The notes below the pieces were generated by a model that saw only the letters and a program-made list of their open reading frames with translations, did not search any database and was not told the origin of the DNA. From NCBI GenBank assembly GCA_963971425.1, contig OZ020524.1, positions 868,001-932,000 on the forward strand: a stretch of 64,000 nucleotides of DNA. The letters are read 5' to 3'. Shown piece after piece: positions 1 to 10,919 of this stretch. Positions within the stretch are counted from its first letter, which is position 1. Each line of letters begins with the position of its first letter. The position numbers were made by a program, and so were the translations under genes. This stretch comes from Bryoerythrophyllum caledonicum (taxonomy: Eukaryota > Streptophyta > Bryopsida > Pottiales > Pottiaceae).

Positions 1-1065
1 TATTGTGGGATACCCGACATGTGTAGAGGAGCTTCGAAAACAAAATTCAATTCTCGTTCGACACGTTACAGTTTCTGTGTAAGCACCAGGCATGGCGACC
101 CGGGATTAGATATTGTATCATGGATTTGAGTAGTTGCCCTGAATGTGGAGTGCCAAAATTGAGGAACCAAAAGAATTGGGTGACCAGGGGATGTCCGGTT
201 GAATTTAGAGTGCAAATATTGAATGGAGGAGGCTATATGGGGTTGAACAAATCATGCACATGTGCATGTGGGGCTTAGGCTTAGGAGTCGAGGTGGAGCT
301 TGTGGATACTGTAGTACTATTTAAGGAATGTCAGCCAATGGTCGAGGAAATACGCATGGTGAGATTTCTAACCCTCCAAAAATTTCGACTTGTAGATCTC
401 ATACTGAGTTTGTATTGAGAAAAAGACACAGTATCCGCACATCCTGTTTCACCCTCTCTTTTAGCCTGACACAGACCAGCCACCTTGGGAAAACACGACT
501 TTCAGGAAACCCTATTAATGTCATGATGCTCTTAGTTTTCAGTATAAACTTCATTGTTATTTAAAATTTTATGTCTTTTTGTAAAGAAAAAGAAGGTATA
601 CTTTGATCTTGAGAGGAGGCTGATGTGAATAAAGTGTGTGTTTGTGTCTTTTAGACATGGATCTAGTGGGGGAACAAAATGAACACTCTATGTAAAATTG
701 ATATAAATTTAGTGGTAGAATGAACGAACACTCTATTCACGGCAGTCTGGAAGTTCTTCTTCTGCCTACCGAAATTCTTTCTTTCAAAAAACTATTATTT
801 TAATTACTAAGATTGAATGTGACTCTTGAGGTGAAAGGAGAAAGTGACAAGGCAGGAGGTCAGCGCACATGGGCTGCTTCACGGATTTGCTGCACTATGC
901 TCCAAGGACGACTCATTATTATTATCCAGACAGTCACCGGATAACTCACCCTCAAACATATTAAATACTTTTCTTCTTCCTTTTCTATGTCACCTTTTCC
1001 TAATGAAAAAGTTCAGAAACATAGTATATGAATTCGGGGTAGATTACAGTTTCCTGAAAGTCCTT
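1..1065. other. Gene-free left edge
   Basis: I see no supported gene here. Open frames are short, lack splice partners and show no family motif. Composition is AT-rich with scattered A and T runs. The segment ends at the TTAA that opens the first dispersed element. A diverged transposon fragment could be present but I recognise none. Confidence 0.5.
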
Positions 1066-1843
1066 TTAACCCCTAAATTTCTTGGACAATTTCTCACCAA
1101 AAACACTTCAAAACTGCTCGTTTAAGTGCACTGAGTAAGGACAAATCAAAAAACTTTTATTTGTAGTTTTAACCGTGGGATCTCAATTAAGACTTACATA
1201 AAAAAATTCATAAAGTTTGACTGCACGGATTGTAATATTATAGTGTTTGAAGTAGAGAAAAGGGTCAATTTTCTTCCCTCCATTTAGTAGATCAGCAAAC
1301 TTTGACTACACTTGGTGTCAAATTTTTGCACTACACTAGGTCTAAATCCAAATGATCAATAAGAAGGCTAACACCACATAATGCTGTAGAAAAAATAAAA
1401 TGTAAAACATATGATGATCTCAAAGTTTTATGTGAAAAAGAAGAAGTTTTTTTGGTACCTTGCCCGACAATGTGGAATAATGTGTGAAAATGTTTGACAT
1501 GAGTTAATATGCTTTTTTTTTTACTAAAGACAAGATATTTTCTTTGGCAATTTGGAAGGAAATAATATTATTAGCTAGATTTGAGAATTTCACATTCAGT
1601 AGAGTGTCCTAGCAAAAGTTTTTGGAGTTGCCCGACGTGCCTACTCTCCCCATTTGAACTTCAAAACCCTATAATTTTTTCATAAAATGCCGGATTTAGG
1701 ATAAAAATGGACTTACACAAAGCTTTTAGTAATGTCCATCTACATTAAAAATTTCAAAAAATGATGTTGTAAATTGACGCAGGAGGTACCTACCCCAACC
1801 TTGTAGAGTCCCCCAAGGGAATATTTGGAAATTTAGGGGTTAA
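1066..1843. mobile_element. TTAA-flanked non-autonomous element, copy A (internally deleted)
   Basis: The element starts TTAACCCCTAAATTTC and ends GGAAATTTAGGGGTTAA, so its ends are inverted repeats of about 16 bp including TTAA. It has no coding capacity. Its interior is recognisably the same sequence as copy D (58813-59763) in the same orientation, with shared blocks around the words 'aaaaacacttcaaaa', 'agtgtttgaagt' and 'ggtaccttgcccgacaatg'. Relative to copy D it lacks about 170 bp in the middle (near 1342-1350), explaining its length of 778 against 951 bp. TTAA at both ends could be a target-site duplication, as in piggyBac-type elements, or the outermost bases of the inverted repeat. 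Confidence 0.75.
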
Positions 1844-2670
1844 AAGAGGAAAGAAAAGAGAAAGGTAGGATGAGACTTAAGTTCTAAAAGAAAGAGAGCA
1901 TGAGGAATTTCATGTTGTCTATATTTACACCAATGAAATGCATGAGTGGTAATGGCACACTATGTTCTTGGGCTGTCCTCATAATACCCCAAGTTCCCAA
2001 AGATTTGACTGATAATTCTCCCACATCTTTCCCAAGCTCATATCACCCTCTTCATGTGCTCCCATTAGACCATAAAATAGGAGATGACATGCAGGGGTCA
2101 CCCTTTTCACTTTGAGGAAAAATCTAGCAACAACTTTTGTTTTTCTTCTGGGTCTGAGCAACCAATCAACTTTGTAAGTTGACGACATTTAGAGTAGGGA
2201 GAGTATGGGTTTGTCCACACTGGTGGGTGAAAGTTTGGAGGAATCTGAGAGGCACTGTGGACATGGACCAATGTTTGGGAGGATTGAAAGAGTCATGGAG
2301 TCATTGGGCACCATCATGATGAGATCCGGAAAAAGCCCCAAGGAACACATGGATGATTGCCATGGACTAACTCAAGACATTAAAGTACCTGTTGTACCTT
2401 GGTACTGCATTGCAGAGCGAGTTAGAACAGGGGAGAATGGTTGATTTGTTTTAGTAGAAGCTTAACAAAACAAATAAACCATGGAATTGTACGAGATCAT
2501 CCCTTCTTCTCTTGTTCAGTTGTAGCTAAAGATGAACTGTAATAAAGAATGGAATATAAGAAACAACTAGAGTAAAGCCCAAAGTTGTCCCAGGCATATC
2601 CAGGTAATGAACACTACCGTACACTGAGTCCTGGTGGGAGGTGAATAATTTGAACGACACAATAACCCCA
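1844..2670. other. Spacer without recognised features
   Basis: This lies between copy A of the TTAA family and the MITE pair. Short open frames on both strands have no motif that I recognise. It may be old transposon debris, but nothing supports a specific call. Confidence 0.4.
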
Positions 2671-2946
2671 GCTAGGGCAAATTGACCCCCTCGCTGGGAC
2701 TTACCCAAGGTGGGACCCATCTAACTTGCACAGGGTCATTTTTTTGGCCCTCTTGTTTTGGAGGATTTAAAGGCTTTTTTTGGATTCTATGGACAAATTT
2801 GGAGCCAATGGATGTTGTTAACCCCAAAAGACCCTTCCTTACTATAAATAAGACCCCATCCAAAAACAAAATAGGGGCCAGGTTTGGTCCCACCACCTCG
2901 TGGCCCCCTCGGGTAAGTCCCAACAAGGGGGTCAATTCGCCCTAGC
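2671..2946. mobile_element. MITE-like element, first of an inverted pair
   Basis: A 276-bp element whose ends are long imperfect inverted repeats: the left end reads GCTAGGGCAAATTGACCCCC and the right end is its complement with a few mismatches over about 33 bp. It is non-coding. Open frames of 87 codons on both strands arise only because the element is nearly palindromic at its ends. It is related, in opposite orientation, to the element at 2997-3272. No clear target-site duplication is visible beyond the inverted repeats. Confidence 0.75.
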
Positions 2947-2996
2947 CAGCCCTCAAGAAGTGACAATAGTGGTGAGTCAGCCACAACATCGCCATG

Positions 2997-3272
2997 CCCA
3001 AGGCAAATTGACCCCCTCATTGGGAATACCCAAGGGGGCCAAGAGGTGGTGGGACCAAACCTGGCCCCTATTTTATTTTTGGATGGGATCCTAATTATAG
3101 CAAGGCACTATCCTCAAGGGTAAATGATGGCCGTAGGCCCCAAAATTATCCCCCAAAAATCCCAAAAAGCCTCTGGACCCCCCAAAATAAGAGGGCTAGA
3201 AAAATGACCCCATGCAATAAAGATGGGCCCACCTCAGATAACTCCCAAAGAGGGGGTCAATTTGCCCTGGGC
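2997..3272. mobile_element. MITE-like element, second of an inverted pair
   Basis: The same length class as the element 50 bp to its left but inverted. Its block 'gtgggaccaaacctggcccc' at 3049-3068 is the reverse complement of 'ggggccaggtttggtcccac' in the first copy. The ends carry the same GGCAAATTGACCCCCTC inverted repeat. It is non-coding. A partial identity of the flanks (gcccA/gggc, then a CATGGCCATGG palindrome on the right) blurs the exact boundary by a few bases. Confidence 0.72.
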
Positions 3273-3570
3273 GCATGGCCATGGCCAAGTGTGATGTGGA
3301 CAAAAAGAAGTGTGGGAGGACTCAGACTCATGTGATGGGACTCATAACTTATTTCCTCATGTCACTTCCCCAAGCCATACAATGCCTTTTTCCAACACCT
3401 TGTGACATTCCTGAAGGGTGAACCATGAAAGTGTTCTCCCACTTGCATGTGCACAAGCATAAAAAGTAGGCAAATCTTTGGTAAAGAATGAGAAATTGGA
3501 ACAAAATACCATACTACCGTGCGCATCAGTTTGGGCACCAATGCGCAAATCAATTAATTTTTGGTTCGAA

Positions 3571-3648
3571 CACAACGGGTATCATATAGGTATTACATGA
3601 GTATTGCCTAGATATTACAAGAGTATGACCTTGGCATTACACGGGTAT
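3571..3648. repeat. 22-bp imperfect tandem array
   Basis: Three 22-bp units (3583-3604, 3605-3626, 3627-3648) share the pattern TATTACA..AGTAT, with a partial unit before them. It lies about 220 bp upstream of the TATA-like box of the GABA transaminase gene. No function can be inferred from the sequence alone. Confidence 0.6.
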
Positions 3649-3865
3649 CACCCTCCATTCCGATCAACGCATAGGTAGTAGTTTACCACGAGGTGAATCT
3701 GTCCCTGTGATTGGACCCGGAAAGGGACCTTGTTCCAACAAAGCCCATTATACGATTTGGACTGACTCGACCTGCACGATCCCGTTACTGTGGAGTGGCA
3801 GAAAAAGGTGCTGCTCGAATAGCGTCCCTTCCCCATCCATATCCATCCCACACTTGTCCCTCTAG

Positions 3866-3871
3866 TATAAA
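3866..3871 (+). promoter_or_regulatory. TATA-like box upstream of GABA transaminase
   Basis: TATAAA followed within 30 bp by a pyrimidine-rich tract (ttctctctcgcattcctcct), the usual arrangement of a plant core promoter. It would place transcription start near 3895-3900 and give a leader of about 230 bases before the ATG at 4127. An in-frame stop at 4088-4090 confirms that the reading frame does not extend further upstream. Confidence 0.45.
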
Positions 3872-4126
3872 CAGCGCCTTCTCTCTCGCATTCCTCCTCA
3901 TTCCTCTCATCGTTGGCGGACCAGCAGCTCGCCTCCTAGTCTCACTCGCGAGGCATCTTTCTCCCAGGTCTCTTCTCCTGGATGTGTGCGTCGTTTTAGA
4001 GCGGCCGGAGCATCGATCTGCTTCGTCTGGAATTTGGTTGAGAATTCGTGGAATTGGATGCGACGACGGGGGGAGTATTCTTTGGTTTAGAGCTTGTGGA
4101 ATTTGATCTTGTGCAGGTTGTGCGGC

Positions 4127-7100
4127 ATGGCGACCGACGGTCTGAACGAGGGGATGAAAGGCATGGCGGTCCAGGACACGTTTGTGAACACCAAGGTCCA
4201 GCCGTCTACGGCGGACGCGGTCCAGCACACCAAGGAGGCCCTTAAGGAGCACCGGTGAGTGATTCTTGTTAGGGTTAGGGAGCTTGAATTAGCTTGAAAT
4301 CTATTCGTGGAGTACTGATATGGTGAATTGGTGCAGAGGAGGCGAGCACAGCATGTTGGCGCCGTTCACGGCGGGGTGGCAAATGAAGGCGGGCGTGCCG
4401 CTGGTGATTGAGCGGGGAGAGGTATGTCTATGGAATTGGAGACTTTTTTTTCCTGTAGTGGAAGCGCCATTGTGAGTTGGTGAGTCTGAGGTAGCGGTGG
4501 TTTGTTATACAGGGAGTGTACGTGTGGGACAACAAAGGCAACAAGTATATTGACGCGTTGGCTGGGCTCTGGTGCACGGCTTTGGGTGAGTGATGACAGG
4601 ACCTGATGATCAGTTGATTTTTTTTGTTGTTGATTCCACCTCAGTACTTTAATTCTTGTGAATGTATGATTTTTACGTTTTTTTCTTCTTCTTCTGACAG
4701 GTTTTAGCGAGAAGCGCCTCGTGGCAGCTGCGGAAAAACAGTTGAACATCTTGCCTTTTTATCATAACTTCTGGAACCGTACCACGCAGCCAGCTTTGGT
4801 TCGTCTCTTGTTCTCGTGTTTCGGTGATAGAATGACGCTTCTCATTTTATTGAAGCTTTTACACTTTTGGGGGACTTGAACTGAAAGATTGAGGAACAAG
4901 AAAGATGAAGCCCGATGAAACTAGATTTTCTTTCTTGGTGTTGGAATCTTTCAGGATTAGTGGAGAGCTTAGTCATTTACTGTGTGCTTGAAGGTGGTTA
5001 GATCTCCTAAGATCAGTGTGTGCAGTACTTTTGGGAGGATGATGATTTTCAATCAAATGTCGATTGTTCCAATTCTGGCTTCTCGTAACCCGTGCAGGAC
5101 TTAGCAGAGCAGCTGATTGACCTATTCACGGCCTCCAAGATGAGCAAGGTCTTTTTCTGCAACAGTGGCTCAGAGGCGAATGACACTCAGGTACGTTGCT
5201 TAAGTCTTTTTATGTGGATAATCTCGAGATAACCAGGTTCTGAGTAACATGATGGCATTATTGAGGTTGATTTGAATCTTATATTTGTTCTTGCCAGCTC
5301 AGGTTTGAATTATCTTTTTTCTCTAGGTTATTTTTGTTGGACATTTTTTGGTTCGAAACAGTCAGATTGACAATCATGTGACTTCTTCGACGATTTTTGT
5401 TCGTATCATTACCGAATAACTGATGGTTTCTTTTCGGTGTCATTCTAGGTGAAACTGGTGTGGTACTACAACAATGCTCTAGGCCGACCCAACAAGAAGA
5501 AGTTCATCGCTCGCCAGAAATCGTATGACTTCATTCTGGCACCTTAAGCATCCCTTCAGTGTTCTCTCTCTCTCTCTCTCTCTTCCCTCGTCGGTTATGA
5601 AATTTGCAACTTAGAATGTAATCATGTCGAATATGGCGATGTAACTTTATCAACTTAGAATGTGTATTTATTGCTGGCAAGGGTGCCTTTCCTTGGCATT
5701 GTGGACTTTATATATTATTTGAGAATTCATACTGTATGTCTCTTGGACAGGTACCATGGATCAACACTAGTATCTGCAAGTCTTACTGGGTACGTATTTT
5801 TGTAGCATTTCGTTTTACAGAACATGAAACACGAAGAAGAACCACTTGTTGGCCTGCTCTTTTGTTGCTTGTCTCCTCCCCGTGGCATATATTTACTTGT
5901 TAGGGGTCGAACAGTCCACACTAGTTGATGTACGTTTATTCATACAATGTGGGGTCGTGTTGTTCCTGGGTACAGATTGCCATCTCTTCAGAATGGTTTT
6001 GATTTACCAGTCTCATTCGTCCTCCACACCGATTGCCCGCACTACTGGCGCTATCATTTGCCAGGTTAGTGGTTGTCTTTCTAGTACTTGGATGTTTCTG
6101 TCTTTGATCAGTTCTCATATTTAAAAATGTGCTAAGCACACATGACGTGCTGTACTTATTATGGAAGTTTGCAAGACGTGGGTTTATTCATTATCCAATT
6201 CCTCCCATTATCAATCAGGTGAATCCGAAGAGGACTTCGCTACACGACTGGCAGAGAACTTGGAGAAGCTAATTTTGAAGGAGGGACCTGAGACCGTAAG
6301 TGAAAGTTTCATCCTATATGGGGATAGAGCTTATTGATTTGCGTTTAGCAATCGAGGAGTGAACGGATGATGTGGAATTGCCGTACGTTACAAGTAGTGC
6401 GTGACGATTGTTACAAGTACAGGCATATAATCTCTGGCTTGAGTTGGGAGCTTTACTTTTGTTGACAATCCATTTCCTGACCTGCTTTCTCTGCTGAGTG
6501 GTTATAAAGGAGGAAAGTTGGTGGTTTGTGCAGATTGCTGCCTTTATCGGTGAGCCCGTGATGGGAGCTGGAGGCGTCATGCCGCCTCCGAAGACGTACT
6601 GGGATAAGGTAAGAAATGTTATCTAGGTTATATATTCTCTTCATGTTTTCTTCAATTGATTTCAACTGCGAAATTCTAAAATATCAGTAGGATTTTCTTG
6701 TGTAACTACTCATGAAGAGGGGTTTCACTATTCTTGCTTTTGCAGATTCAACCCATTTTGAAGAAGTACGACATTCTTTTGATTGCAGATGAGGTACTGC
6801 ATTCTTATCTAATCAATTATTCCCGTCGTATCAAACTTGTTCCTTGCTTGTCCATGAGCGGAGTTCAATGTATGGACCCTATTCTTTTCTATATATTTGT
6901 TAACAGGTATTGTGATCAGCCAGTTTGTGCTAACAACTTTTAGATTACCTGGTTACAGGTTGTTTGTGCGTTTGGCCGACTGGGCACCATGTTTGGTTGC
7001 GACTACTACGGCATTAAGCCAGACCTTGTATCTGTTGCCAAGGTAACACATCATTCATTTATTGTTGTTGTATGGCTATCCTTGAATCCTGTTTCGCAAC

Positions 7101-8544
7101 ATTTCACGTGGATTTCGTCGAGCATGTTTTTTTCCTTATCAATGTCATACTAGATATTCCACCCATGAAGTGCCTATGAGCAGAATGGTGGATTTCAAAC
7201 AGTATTCTATTCTGTTTGTGGCTCTGTGTTTTTGTATTCATTTCCTAGATGTTTCGGTTGGGCAATAGGCACTATCCTCGGCATACCAGCCAATAGGAGC
7301 GGTCTTCGTCAGCCAGGAGATCTTCGATGCGATTTCCAAATTCAGCGACGGACTCGGTATGTTTGTGCCTCTTTGTACTCAAGAATCACATATTGTACCT
7401 GATCCAGATGTACGTTGTATTGATGTTGGGAGATGGCCGGTGACATCTTTTTGTGAACGTAGATAGGTGGGGAAATTTTGTCACAGTGACTGAATGTACC
7501 ATGTATTGAATAATGTAATTCAACATTTTGATGGATTATTGTTCTGTATTAGGCGCATTTGGGCACGGGTTCACGTATTCTGGCCATCCAGTTCCATGTG
7601 CTGTATCGTTGGAGGCACTGAAGATTTACAAGTAAGTGATGATGGATGTGAATGCTGCTTGTTTTGGGAATTACCTCTCATTTTAAGTTTCGTAAAGATC
7701 CTACTTTGGTTTGGTTGTGATTGCTTACTTGCAGTCAGAGAAGTTCAGGCTCTGAAGCTGTAAATGACATATCCATTGTGCATGATAGGGAGATCGATAT
7801 TTGTGCGAAAGTCAACAAGGTCATCCCCCCATTCCAGACGGGCATGAAGCAGCTCGAAAAGAGTTCCATTGTTGGAGAGGTACTTTTGTTTCTGTCTTTT
7901 TCGGATGCGAATGCCTGTTCATCCCCGATTCTGAAGTATATTGTTGAAAAGTTAAAGATCCATTCAAGAGGATCCGCAGTAGAATTTTCTATGATCGGAG
8001 GAGGACAAAAAACCGTTCATATGAATGATGAACTATAGCTCAATAGTATAGAGCTCCCTTTGTTGTTACCCCTGGCTGACAACCTATCGTTTGTCATGAA
8101 GGTGCGAGGGGTAGGCTTGGTGTGCGCAATCGAATTTGCTGCTAACAAGGAGACGTGTGAAGCGTTTCCGGCCAAATGGGGTACGCATCACATCCCTCTT
8201 GATGACATTCTGTTACCGAGCGCGCTAGACACTGATATCCTCTTCATTCTGTTGCAGCTGTGGGTACGCACTTCGCTGGCCAATGTGCATCACGCGGTAT
8301 GTTGGTGCGCGTGGCAGGCGACATCATCATGATGTCTCCTCCACTGATCGTCTCCGATTCAGAAATCGACTTCGTACGTTCTCTAAACTCCTAAACTCTT
8401 CAATCACTGTCATTTACAATTTGAGGACCATGGTCACGTACTGAAACCGGTTTGTGGTCACAGATGGTGAAGACAGCTTTGGCGGCCGTGTCGGAGACCG
8501 AGAAGCACGTGGCTGAGAAGACGAGCCACAAGGAGGCCTCATGA
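4127..8544 (+). CDS. GABA-T: GABA transaminase (class III PLP aminotransferase)
   Basis: Plant POP2-type enzyme transferring the amino group of GABA to pyruvate or glyoxylate, giving succinic semialdehyde. Eighteen exons: 4127-4254, 4337-4421, 4513-4585, 4701-4798, 5098-5190, 5449-5522, 5751-5789, 5976-6064, 6219-6295, 6534-6608, 6746-6793, 6959-7042, 7269-7356, 7553-7631, 7789-7879, 8102-8180, 8258-8373, 8464-8544. Phases match throughout and give 498 aa. Family marks: [11 protein letters not shown] near residue 90, NSGSEAND at 150-157 (cofactor phosphate binding), LIADE with the PLP-contacting D292, SVAK with the Schiff-base lysine K321 at the exon 12/13 junction, [10 protein letters not shown] near 354-363. 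The N-terminus is acidic/neutral and reaches the catalytic fold within about 45 residues, so no mitochondrial presequence is visible, unlike Arabidopsis POP2. A cytosolic form is likely unless an upstream exon exists. The next gene on the same strand starts 500 bp downstream. Confidence 0.95.
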
Positions 8545-9047
8545 GCGTAAATACTCACAACACCACCGTTAGTATATACACCCCTAGCACCCAACCGTGG
8601 CAGGATAATCGGTAGAGAAATAATGACAGCCGAACATGTAAACATCTTTGCTATCTCACAGACCTCTCTCGGCCTGCTGAAGAGTGGAATCATGCTGCTT
8701 TGTTAATACGTTAACAATCCAGATTGTGTTCAAGTCCCCTCACCATTTGTTTTTTTGGCATCTTTATGACTTGTTGCATTTCCACCTTCTGGCGAGCTAT
8801 TTCATGTGCTTTTTCAACCATATTATTCTCCTCCGGTCTCGGAAAGAGAAGATGCATCGGAGCCGTCGAGGCGAGATGCGGAGAGTGAAGACGTGTGGCG
8901 CTCCGTCGTGGGTCCACTTCATGTCTTTCATTCACCGCTTTCTCGCACCGCATTTCGCATTCCATAAACCCCGAGCGGCAGTTGAAATCCGTCTTGGGTT
9001 CCTTGCGTGTGAGTGGAAACCCTAGGAAACGCTGTGTGAGGAGGAAA
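8545..9047. other. Intergenic spacer between GABA transaminase and SOUL genes
   Basis: About 500 bp holding the 3' UTR of the upstream gene and the promoter and leader of the downstream one. A short pyrimidine-rich stretch lies near 8750-8790, but I find no convincing TATA box. No other gene is supported. Confidence 0.5.
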
Positions 9048-10919
9048 ATGGCGACGATGCAGTGCGCGGCTGCTGCAACAATTGGCGGCCTGGCGCCGAT
9101 TGGCGCTGGCAGAGAGAGCAGCTCCGGGCGCAAGAGCATGCGAGCGGCGATGATGGTGCAGAGGGGCAGCAGCAGCAGCGTCGCCGGCAACAACCGCCTG
9201 GCGTTGCTGCAGGCGCTCTCGCAACAAGCGGCGGCTCGCTCCCAACGCTGTGAGCTCGTCGTCTTGCCCTAAATTGATGTCGTGAACCTAATTTACGTGC
9301 CTGTGGCTGACCTAATTTGTATGCTTGCGGATGCAGCTCTGCAGGATTTGTTGTCGGAAGTGACGAAGTACGTGAACCCGCCGAGGAACGCGGATGCGAG
9401 GAACCTGGAGGAGGCTCTCATGAGCGGTAAGTAAACACAGCATGTGTGTTGTTCGTTTAGGCCTTTGTAGCTGTTGCCGACAATTGCCTGAGGTCAGGTT
9501 CTGCTCCGACCCATGTTGCGATTGCGAATAGTTTGTTGATGGTCTATGAGGCTGAGAACGGCTCTCTCTCTCGTGTGTTTCGTTTCAGTGCCTGATTTGG
9601 AGAGCATACCGTACGATCTTGTGCGGCGCGCCGCAGACTATGAGATTCGGGACGTGAAGGTGAGCCACCCGCGCCTCGTGTGAGATTACTTACTTGCTGA
9701 TGTGCTCGTTGCAGTTTTGAGCAAGATTGCCGGAGATTGTAGTACTATAAGGTCAGACATGTGAAAATCCAGGTCTGCTACACGCCCCTGTTGCTAAACC
9801 GTGTTCCTGTCAGCCATATGTGGTGGCTGAGACAACAATGTCCGGGCGTAGCGGCTTTGATTTCGCCAGCGCTGGCCAATCCTTCAACACTCTCGCGGCC
9901 TATCTCTTTGGCAGGGTACACCATCCGAATCTTTTTATGATTGGCAGTACTAGTACTCGAACTTGATGCCTGCTGCTAGCCTAGACCCAATCAAAGAGTA
10001 GTGCTACTTAGTCCATTCAATTCTCCAGTGTGACAGATGGTACTGCTGGCAAAAGAACCAGTAGCACTAACTCAGTGTCAATCTCGTGGAAGCAGAACTC
10101 GAAACGGTCGGAGATGGCCATGACAACGCCTGTGATGACGAACAGAGGTCAATCAGGAGGCGAGAGAATGGACATGACCACCCCTGTGATTCAACAGGTA
10201 CTACTACTGTAACACACGAATTACTCTGGATCCTAAGAGCCTCTTGGACCGGAAAACACTCAATGGGTGTGCTGATGTGCAGAGAGGAGAAGGGCAGTGG
10301 CGGATGTCGTTCGTGTTGCCAGCCAAGTACAACGAGGACGCGCCACTGCCAGTAGACTCGGCCGTGGTCATCCGCAGAGTGCCCGCCAAGAAGGTGGCGG
10401 TGGCAGTTTTCTCCGGATTCGTGACAGACGACGAGGTGAAGCGCCGGGAGCTCGCGCTGCGCCGCGCCCTCCTCAAGGACCCCGTCGTGCGCGTCAAACC
10501 CGACGCGCAGCCCGAAGTCGCCCAGGTGCACATTCCTCTTCTCCTATCAGAGTTATCCCTAATGTCACACGCAGTTTCAATAAGAGAAAAATACCGCTAA
10601 GATTCTCGTGTAAACTCTCTCTTCACACTCGAAGATGGCTCAAACTAACCTGAGTTGAGAGGTCACGAAGCTCTTCCATTGAAGGTTGAGACCACGAAGC
10701 TCTTCTATCAAGATAATAACTAGGTAGATTTACGAAAGAGTACTGGGATATTTCATTCAGACCCTGGGTGAGTACATGCTGAATGTTGTTGCATCATCAT
10801 CATTTGGTTGCCTGAAAGTGATTGGTGTGGTTTCTATGCAGTACAATCCTCCGTTCACGCTGCCATTCATGCGGCGCAACGAAGTGTCGCTAGAAGTGGA
10901 GGATGTGTTGAACCCATGA
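9048..10919 (+). CDS. Plastid-type SOUL haem-binding protein
   Basis: Small haem/tetrapyrrole-binding protein of the SOUL/HBP family. Exons: 9048-9249, 9337-9426, 9589-9659, 9814-9915, 10096-10197, 10283-10525, 10842-10919; 295 aa. Residues 1 to about 65 are rich in Ala, Ser, Arg and Gln with few acidic residues, as in a chloroplast transit peptide. The SOUL domain follows: [33 protein letters not shown], then [24 protein letters not shown], a second [27 protein letters not shown] and [18 protein letters not shown] at the C-terminus. It resembles plant plastid SOUL proteins such as Arabidopsis At3g10130. The acceptor of exon 5 (cag ending 10095) has a weak pyrimidine tract, but it alone restores the conserved [17 protein letters not shown] reading. 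Intron 6 contains a degenerate tandem repeat (10654-10712). Confidence 0.9.
10654..10712. repeat. Imperfect tandem duplication in SOUL intron 6
   Basis: Two adjacent units, 10654-10684 and 10685-10712, share GTTGAGA..CACGAAGCTCTTC; the second lacks three bases. It is intronic and does not affect the reading frame. Confidence 0.65.

Noticed and set aside
2672-2945. Overlapping 87-codon open frames on both strands
   Set aside because: They lie entirely inside the near-palindromic MITE and mirror each other because of its inverted ends.
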